Below are positions 5,405 to 9,786 of a DNA stretch of 9,786 nucleotides, piece after piece. Position numbers and translations under genes: made by a program. The stretch comes from Polynucleobacter sp. GTDB taxonomy: Bacteria > Pseudomonadota > Gammaproteobacteria > Burkholderiales > Burkholderiaceae. The notes under the pieces were generated by a model. That model searched no databases. It saw only the letters and a list, made by a program, of their open reading frames with translations, and had not been told where the DNA came from. The DNA lies in the NCBI GenBank assembly GCA_023253245.1, contig JALRHB010000044.1:1-9786 (forward strand), given 5' to 3'. Within the stretch, counting starts at the first letter, position 1, and each line of letters starts with the position of its first letter.

Positions 5405-6511
5405 ATGACTAATCTGGCTACCGCGCAGCAACTTGCGCCGTCCAAACTACAATTGCCGGTTTCGGCATATTTTGACGTTGATTTATATCAGCGTGAGATT
5501 GAACTGCTTTTTAAGCAGGGTCCTGGCTATGTTGGCCACGAACTCATGGTGCCCGAGATTGGCTCCTATCAAACCCTGAGCGCAGAAAATGAGGGGCGCT
5601 TATTAGTACGCAATCAACACGGCGTTCAATTGCTCTCCAATGTTTGCCGACATCGACAAGCTCTGATGCTAAATGGACGAGGAAAAGCAGGCAATATCGT
5701 TTGCCCCTTACATCGTTGGACATATGATTTGAATGGTCATCTTTTAGGGGCGCCACACTTTGAAGATAAACCTTGTTTAAATCTTGGCAAATCGCCACTA
5801 CAAAATTGGCAAGGACTTTTATTTGAAGGCCCACGAGATGTGCGTGCTGACCTAGCAAAACTGGGGGTTGCAAAAGACCTTGAATTTGATGGTTATGTTC
5901 TAGACCACGTTGAAATTCATGAGTGCAACTACAACTGGAAGACCTTTATTGAAGTTTATCTTGAGGACTACCATGTTGTTCCTTTTCACCCTGGCCTAGG
6001 AAAATTTGTTTCCTGCGAAGATCTCCGTTGGGAGTTCGGTGATTGGCACAGTGTCCAAACCGTTGGCATTCATAAAAATTTAGAAAAGCCCGGCTCGCCT
6101 GTGTATCAAAAATGGCATGAAGCCGTATTGCGCCACTATGAGGGCAAGTCTCCGCGTCATGGCGCTATTTGGCTTACCTACTACCCTAACGTTATGGTTG
6201 AGTGGTATCCAGGAGTGTTATGTGTCTCCACCCTTCACCCAATGGGTCCCAATAAAACTCGCAATGTCGTAGAGTTTTACTACCCAGAAGAAATTGCTCT
6301 ATTTGAGCGCGAATTTGTAGAAGCAGAACGCGCCGCTTATATGGAAACCTGTATCGAGGATGATGAAATTGCGGAGCGCATGGATGCGGGACGCGCGGCC
6401 CTATTGGCTCGGGGTGAAAATGAGGTTGGGCCCTACCAAAGCCCGATGGAAGATGGCATGCAACATTTTCATGAATGGTACCGTCGCGCAATGAATTATG
6501 AAGGCGCATAA
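5405..6511 (+). CDS. Rieske [2Fe-2S] non-heme iron oxygenase, alpha subunit
   Basis: Terminal component of a ring-hydroxylating or N-dealkylating type oxygenase. The family uses O2 and electrons from a separate reductase. The 368-residue protein has an N-terminal Rieske domain with the cluster motif C81-R-H83, then sixteen residues, then C100-P-L-H103. The C-terminal catalytic domain has NWKTFIEVYLEDYHVVPFHP (177-196). Asp188 is the likely electron-bridge residue, His190 and His195 are iron ligands, and Asp319 or Asp320 in ETCIEDDEIAERM is the third. All key residues are present. The substrate cannot be read from sequence, and no ferredoxin or reductase gene is nearby. ATG 5405 is preferred, with GGGGG at 8 nt spacing; a GTG at 5396 would add only MGR. 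sseA follows after 31 bp, so the two are probably co-transcribed. Confidence 0.9.
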   Translation: MTNLATAQQLAPSKLQLPVSAYFDVDLYQREIELLFKQGPGYVGHELMVPEIGSYQTLSAENEGRLLVRNQHGVQLLSNVCRHRQALMLNGRGKAGNIVCPLHRWTYDLNGHLLGAPHFEDKPCLNLGKSPLQNWQGLLFEGPRDVRADLAKLGVAKDLEFDGYVLDHVEIHECNYNWKTFIEVYLEDYHVVPFHPGLGKFVSCEDLRWEFGDWHSVQTVGIHKNLEKPGSPVYQKWHEAVLRHYEGKSPRHGAIWLTYYPNVMVEWYPGVLCVSTLHPMGPNKTRNVVEFYYPEEIALFEREFVEAERAAYMETCIEDDEIAERMDAGRAALLARGENEVGPYQSPMEDGMQHFHEWYRRAMNYEGA

Positions 6512-6542
6512 TTAGCTTAATCTATTCCTAAAGGAAGCTGCC

Positions 6543-7373
6543 ATGACTCCCCTTATTACCGCCAATCAGCTCGAAGAAATTATCAATAGCGGGGAGGATG
6601 TTTTGGTTTGTGATTGCCGCTTTGATTTGGTGGATCCTCAGGCAGGAAAGAAAGCCTATGAAGAAGGCCATATTCCTGGCGCAATTTATGTAGATTTAGA
6701 CCATGATCTTTCTGGTGAAAAAACTGGTCAGAATGGTCGTCATCCTTTGCCTAGTCCAGAGACTTGGGCCAAGACCAAATCACGTCTTGGTATGGATCCT
6801 AAAACATTAGTAGTTGCTTATGACAATCATGGATCGGTTTACGCCAGTCGACTATGGTGGATGCTCAAAGCTACGGGTCACGCCAATGTCAGAGTACTTG
6901 ATGGTGGGCTTGATGCTTGGAATGGCCCCATCGGAACAGTGCCGCGCCCACCAACACCTACCAACACCCCAGTACAAGCTATGCCTTTTGTTGGCTTAGT
7001 ATTGGTCGATGAAATGGTTAGCAATCTCCAGAGCAAAAGCAACCTCGTAATAGATGCCCGCATGGCTGATCGCTTCCAAGGTCAAAATGAAACTCTAGAC
7101 CCTGTGGGTGGACATATTCCTGATGCAATCAATTACTGTTTCCGCAACAACCTTTCTTCGAAGTCATTTAGAGCCCCCGAACAACTCTATAAAGATTTTG
7201 TGGATTTACTAGGCAGCAAAAAGGCCTCAGAGATCATTCACCAATGCGGCTCTGGAGTAACAGCTTGCCATAATCTGTTGGCCATGGAACTGGCAGGTCT
7301 AAAGGGCTCACGCCTGTATGCAGGTAGCTGGAGTGAATGGTGCGCAGATCCAAGTAGACCTGTCGCACGTTAA
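6543..7373 (+). CDS. sseA: 3-mercaptopyruvate sulfurtransferase (two-domain rhodanese family)
   Basis: Moves sulfur from 3-mercaptopyruvate (or thiosulfate) to a thiol acceptor through a cysteine persulfide. The 276-residue length is normal for the two-domain family. The N-terminal inactive rhodanese domain holds VCDCRFDL, EGHIPGAIYVDLD (41-53) and VLDGGLDAW (118-126). The C-terminal active domain holds VIDARMADRFQG (169-180), GGHIPDAINYCF and the catalytic loop CGSGVTA (235-241, nucleophile Cys235). CGSGVTA is the loop of mercaptopyruvate sulfurtransferases, whereas thiosulfate-specific rhodaneses usually have CRKGVTA. ATG 6543 has a clear AAAGGA about 8 nt upstream. There is no signal peptide, so it is cytoplasmic. 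It follows the Rieske oxygenase by 31 bp and its stop codon overlaps the end of the convergent ZIP gene by 4 bp. Confidence 0.92.
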   Translation: MTPLITANQLEEIINSGEDVLVCDCRFDLVDPQAGKKAYEEGHIPGAIYVDLDHDLSGEKTGQNGRHPLPSPETWAKTKSRLGMDPKTLVVAYDNHGSVYASRLWWMLKATGHANVRVLDGGLDAWNGPIGTVPRPPTPTNTPVQAMPFVGLVLVDEMVSNLQSKSNLVIDARMADRFQGQNETLDPVGGHIPDAINYCFRNNLSSKSFRAPEQLYKDFVDLLGSKKASEIIHQCGSGVTACHNLLAMELAGLKGSRLYAGSWSEWCADPSRPVAR

Positions 7374-8143
7374 TGCATTAAAGAAAGTAGCACCACAAAA
7401 CCAACTCCACAGGCAATCAAAATCGTCTGGCGAAGAGATTCTGCCCAGTGAGGACGTCGGTGCATTTGTGGAATTAAATCACTCACCGCAATATAGATAA
7501 AACTACTGGAAGCTATCACTAAGAGGTAGGGCATCGCCGCGTGTGCACGCCCCAAAAAGAAATACGCTAATACTCCACCCACCACAGCGGACAGCCCACA
7601 AATAAAGTTGTAGAGCAAAGCGCGAGTGCGCGTGAATCCTGCATTGAGCAGAACAATAAAATCACCAATCTCTTGAGGAATCTCATGGGCGATGATGGCA
7701 ATTGCTGTAAAGATACCTACTTGAACATCCGCCATAAAGGCTGCAGCTATCAGAATGCCATCAACAAAATTATGTAGGCCATCACCAATCAGAATCATCC
7801 AACCACTTCGACCCGCCACTTCTGCATCGTGCCCATGGTGATGACCATGACCATCTCCTTCATGATGGTGGCTGTGCCTTAATAAAGCAATTTTTTCGAG
7901 TAGAAAAAATCCAAGCAAGCCGGCCAGCAAAGTCGCGAAGAGAATCTGAGGATTGACCCCCTCCATTGAGAATGCTTCTGGTAGAGAATGCAATAAAGCC
8001 GTTGCTAGCAAAATTCCTACCGATACACTCACCATGTTGTTCACCATCTTGGATAAAAAAGACAGTGAAAAACTAGCTGCAACTAAGACACTAGCAGTGC
8101 CCGCTAGCGCCGTTACCAGCAGTATGCTTTGCAAAACCGACAT
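7370..8143 (-). CDS. ZIP-family divalent metal transporter
   Basis: Inner-membrane carrier of divalent metals such as zinc or iron, probably for uptake. The 257-residue protein is mostly hydrophobic with about seven or eight predicted membrane spans. Two signature helices carry the binuclear metal site: DGLHNFVDGILIAAA (121-135; His124, Asn125, Asp128) and AHEIPQEIGDF (152-162; His153, Glu154, Gln157, Glu158). Between spans 3 and 4 a His-rich loop (90-105, including SHHHEGDGHGHHHGH) is typical of metal sensing or loading in this family. It differs enough from E. coli ZupT that I give no symbol. ATG 8143 uses GGAG (minus strand 8160-8157) inside the end of the upstream gene. The 5-bp gap indicates co-transcription with the hydrolase. 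Metal specificity and direction are not determined by these motifs. Confidence 0.9.
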   Translation of the reverse strand: MSVLQSILLVTALAGTASVLVAASFSLSFLSKMVNNMVSVSVGILLATALLHSLPEAFSMEGVNPQILFATLLAGLLGFFLLEKIALLRHSHHHEGDGHGHHHGHDAEVAGRSGWMILIGDGLHNFVDGILIAAAFMADVQVGIFTAIAIIAHEIPQEIGDFIVLLNAGFTRTRALLYNFICGLSAVVGGVLAYFFLGRAHAAMPYLLVIASSSFIYIAVSDLIPQMHRRPHWAESLRQTILIACGVGFVVLLSLMH

Positions 8144-8148
8144 TGAAA

Positions 8149-9045
8149 TTACGCCACTCCGTTTTGCTTAAACCAGGCAATGCACTTTTCCCAACCATCC
8201 TTTGCCGGACCCTCACGATATAGCGCACGGTAGTCTGCATGAAATCCATGAGGTGCATCAGGATAAATTTCAAAGCGAGAAGCTTTAGCAGCAGGGTTTT
8301 TGGAAGCAGCCTTAGCAAGTTCTTGACGCATTTGCTCAACCGTCTCCAATGAAATACCAGCATCTGCACCGCCATATAAACCTAGCACCGGAGCCTTGAG
8401 TTCAGCAGCAATATCTACAGGGTGCTTTGGGCTATTTTCTGTTTTCTCACCCACCAAACGACCATACCAAGCAACCCCAGCCCTCACTTGAGGAAGTGTT
8501 GCGGCTAGCCATGTAATCCGTCCGCCCCAGCAAAAGCCAGTTACACCAACTTTTTTCAGATCACCGCCATTCTTGCCGGCCCACACCAAAGCTGCCTGAA
8601 TATCATTCAAGACTTGGGAGTCAGGAGTTTTAGCAACAATATTGCTCATGATCTCAGCGGTTGTGCCATAAGTATTTGGATCACCAGCACGGATAAAAAA
8701 TTCAGGAGCGATTGCCAGATAACCCAATTTTGCAAAGCGTCGCGTAACATCGGCAATGTACTCGTGTACGCCAAAGATTTCACTAGCAACAATCACGATA
8801 GGCAATTTACCTTTTGCGTTTTCTGGGCGAGATACATAAGCTGGCATCTGAAAAGTGCCAACGGGAATCATCTGCTCACCCGCCTTGATCCCTTTAAAAT
8901 CTGTTTCAATCGCAGCAGCCAATACTGGCTCCGAAGCTGCAACAAATCCAATACCAATGGAGGTGGCTGTGACAGCCGAGGCTTTAATAAAGCCCCTTCG
9001 ATTGCTTATTGCAACTTTAGAATCATGAACTTTTTTTCTAGTCAT
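8149..9045 (-). CDS. Dienelactone hydrolase family protein with Tat signal
   Basis: An alpha/beta hydrolase of the dienelactone hydrolase family, which hydrolyses ester or lactone bonds. The 298-residue protein opens with a twin-arginine export signal: SNRRGFIKA (14-22), a hydrophobic stretch (23-37) and a likely cleavage near VLAAA (41-45). It should therefore act in the periplasm. The mature domain has the Cys-Asp-His triad: Cys172 in GFCWGG (170-175), Asp228 in YGGADAGI and His266 in PHGFHADYR. SEIFG (88-92) contains Glu89, the residue that in dienelactone hydrolase interacts with the catalytic Cys. ATG 9045 has AGGAG at 8 nt. No other aromatic-degradation gene is adjacent, so a chlorocatechol role is not implied and the substrate is unknown. 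It lies 15 bp after polA and 5 bp before the ZIP gene. Confidence 0.92.
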   Translation of the reverse strand: MTRKKVHDSKVAISNRRGFIKASAVTATSIGIGFVAASEPVLAAAIETDFKGIKAGEQMIPVGTFQMPAYVSRPENAKGKLPIVIVASEIFGVHEYIADVTRRFAKLGYLAIAPEFFIRAGDPNTYGTTAEIMSNIVAKTPDSQVLNDIQAALVWAGKNGGDLKKVGVTGFCWGGRITWLAATLPQVRAGVAWYGRLVGEKTENSPKHPVDIAAELKAPVLGLYGGADAGISLETVEQMRQELAKAASKNPAAKASRFEIYPDAPHGFHADYRALYREGPAKDGWEKCIAWFKQNGVA

Positions 9046-9060
9046 TCTGTCTTCTCCTCG

Positions 9061-9786
9061 TTAGTGGGCCTCTTCCCAATTATCTCCAATCCCAATACCA
9101 ACCACCAGTGGAACCTTTAAATCAGCTACCTTGCACATCAAGTCCGGGAGCTTTGCCTGCACAAGTTCTATCTCCTCTAGGGGAACGTCAAATACCAGTT
9201 CATCGTGCACCTGCAGCAACATACGGGTTTTAAGTTGCTCCTTTTCAAGCCAATTCTCTACCGCAACCATTGCTAGCTTGATCAAATCTGCGGCGGTACC
9301 CTGCATTGGCGCATTAATTGCTGCTCGCTCGGCACCTTGGCGGCGCGGTCCATTCGAGCCCTTAATATCAGGAAGCCACAATCTCCGGCCAAAAACAGTT
9401 TCTACGTAACCTTTTTCTCTGGCCTCCTGGCGAGTTCGCTCCATGTATTGCGCGACCCCTGGATAGCGATCAAAGTATTTGGCAATGTAGTTTTGCGCCG
9501 CTGAGCGCTCAATACCCAGATTGCCAGCCAAACCAAAAGCACTCATGCCATAAATCAAGCCAAAGTTAATCACTTTGGCATAACGACGCTGTTCTGCATT
9601 CACACTCTCTAGAGGTACACCAAAAATCTCAGCAGCGGTGGCCTGATGCACATCCTTGCCAGCAGCAAATGCTGCCAATAGATTTTCATCTTCAGCAATA
9701 TGCGCCATGATGCGCAATTCAATTTGCGAGTAATCCGCACTGGCAATCAAACTGCCAGCAGGCGCTACAAAGGCTTCGCGCACTTT
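9061..9786 (-). CDS. polA: DNA polymerase I, C-terminal part (runs off the window end)
   Basis: Family A polymerase for Okazaki-fragment maturation and repair. Only the last 241 codons are in the window, covering the palm and fingers of the polymerase domain; the 5' and 3' exonuclease domains lie beyond 9786. Visible motifs, numbered from the window edge, are motif A ADYSQIELR (17-25, catalytic Asp18), the O helix RRYAKVINFGLIYG (67-80, with Lys71, Phe75 and Tyr79) and motif C QVHDELVFDV (192-201, catalytic Asp195). Phe75 is the position where Tyr would allow dideoxynucleotides, so this is the ordinary Phe form. The fragment ends EEAH, like E. coli's final QAH. An in-frame GTG at 9783 (Val in KVREAF) is internal and not a start. 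It leads a minus-strand cluster with the hydrolase and ZIP genes. Confidence 0.97.
   Translation of the reverse strand, partial: KVREAFVAPAGSLIASADYSQIELRIMAHIAEDENLLAAFAAGKDVHQATAAEIFGVPLESVNAEQRRYAKVINFGLIYGMSAFGLAGNLGIERSAAQNYIAKYFDRYPGVAQYMERTRQEAREKGYVETVFGRRLWLPDIKGSNGPRRQGAERAAINAPMQGTAADLIKLAMVAVENWLEKEQLKTRMLLQVHDELVFDVPLEEIELVQAKLPDLMCKVADLKVPLVVGIGIGDNWEEAH

Noticed and set aside
5544..5873. Minus-strand open frame inside the Rieske oxygenase gene
   Set aside because: It is a shadow of the Rieske domain coding sequence, whose cluster ligands are all intact on the plus strand.
7859..7877. Repetitive CAT/ATG-rich stretch in the ZIP gene as a possible DNA repeat
   Set aside because: It encodes the His-rich cytoplasmic loop common in ZIP transporters. 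The repeat is a consequence of His codons.
8091..8375. Minus-strand open frame of 94 codons overlapping the hydrolase and ZIP genes
   Set aside because: It is in a different frame from both supported genes and overlaps the hydrolase catalytic His region. There is no homology signal.
8614..9120. Open frame of 168 codons on the plus strand across the hydrolase start and the polA end
   Set aside because: It is long, but antisense to two well-supported genes and crosses their junction. The composition is Ser/Asn/Cys-rich without recognisable motifs, so it is best explained by codon bias on the other strand.
1..9786. Defence system, CRISPR array, integron, transposon or prophage
   Set aside because: Every substantial interval is filled by recognisable housekeeping or metabolic genes. 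There are no repeat-spacer units, transposase motifs, terminal repeats or target-site duplications that I can see.

Overview
The window looks like housekeeping chromosome from a betaproteobacterium of the Burkholderiaceae. The moderate GC content, the protein sequences and the xseB-ispA-dxs-folE2 order all suit a small freshwater genome such as Polynucleobacter. The genus is inferred from resemblance and no search was run. I see no insertion sequence, phage gene, CRISPR array, tRNA or rRNA, and no gene-free stretch over 300 bases. The longest gap is about 160 bases (5243-5404).

Layout. Positions 1-154 (-) hold the start of rpsU (ribosomal protein bS21), divergent from tsaD (232-1305, +), which makes the t6A tRNA modification. 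The divergent rpsU/tsaD pairing is also seen in E. coli. tsaD converges on, and overlaps by 8 bp, a four-gene minus-strand cluster read as xseB (5242-5009), ispA (4977-4084), dxs (4067-2151) and folE2 (2125-1298). This cluster joins the first enzyme of the MEP isoprenoid pathway and a short-chain prenyl diphosphate synthase to the small subunit of exonuclease VII and a type IB GTP cyclohydrolase for folate. Gaps are 25 bp or less, so co-transcription is likely.

A 162-bp divergent intergenic region separates xseB from a plus-strand pair: a Rieske non-heme iron oxygenase alpha subunit (5405-6511) and a 3-mercaptopyruvate sulfurtransferase, SseA type (6543-7373). This intergenic region is the most structured non-coding DNA here. 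It has a perfect TATAAT hexamer framed by the inverted repeat GATGGG/CCCATC, a third GATGGG 11 bp upstream, and then two predicted hairpins with UNCG-type loops, the second followed by five T residues.

The sseA end overlaps by 4 bp the end of a second minus-strand cluster, read as polA (entering from beyond 9786 and ending at 9061), a Tat-signal dienelactone-hydrolase-family protein (9045-8149) and a ZIP-family metal transporter (8143-7370). Gaps are 15 and 5 bp.

Most genes are confidently assigned to family. Unknowns are the substrates of the Rieske oxygenase and the exported hydrolase, the metal moved by the ZIP protein, and the role of the structured 5290-5404 region. Nothing proves a new biological system. 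The best candidates for a second look are that leader and the oxygenase-sulfurtransferase pair behind it.
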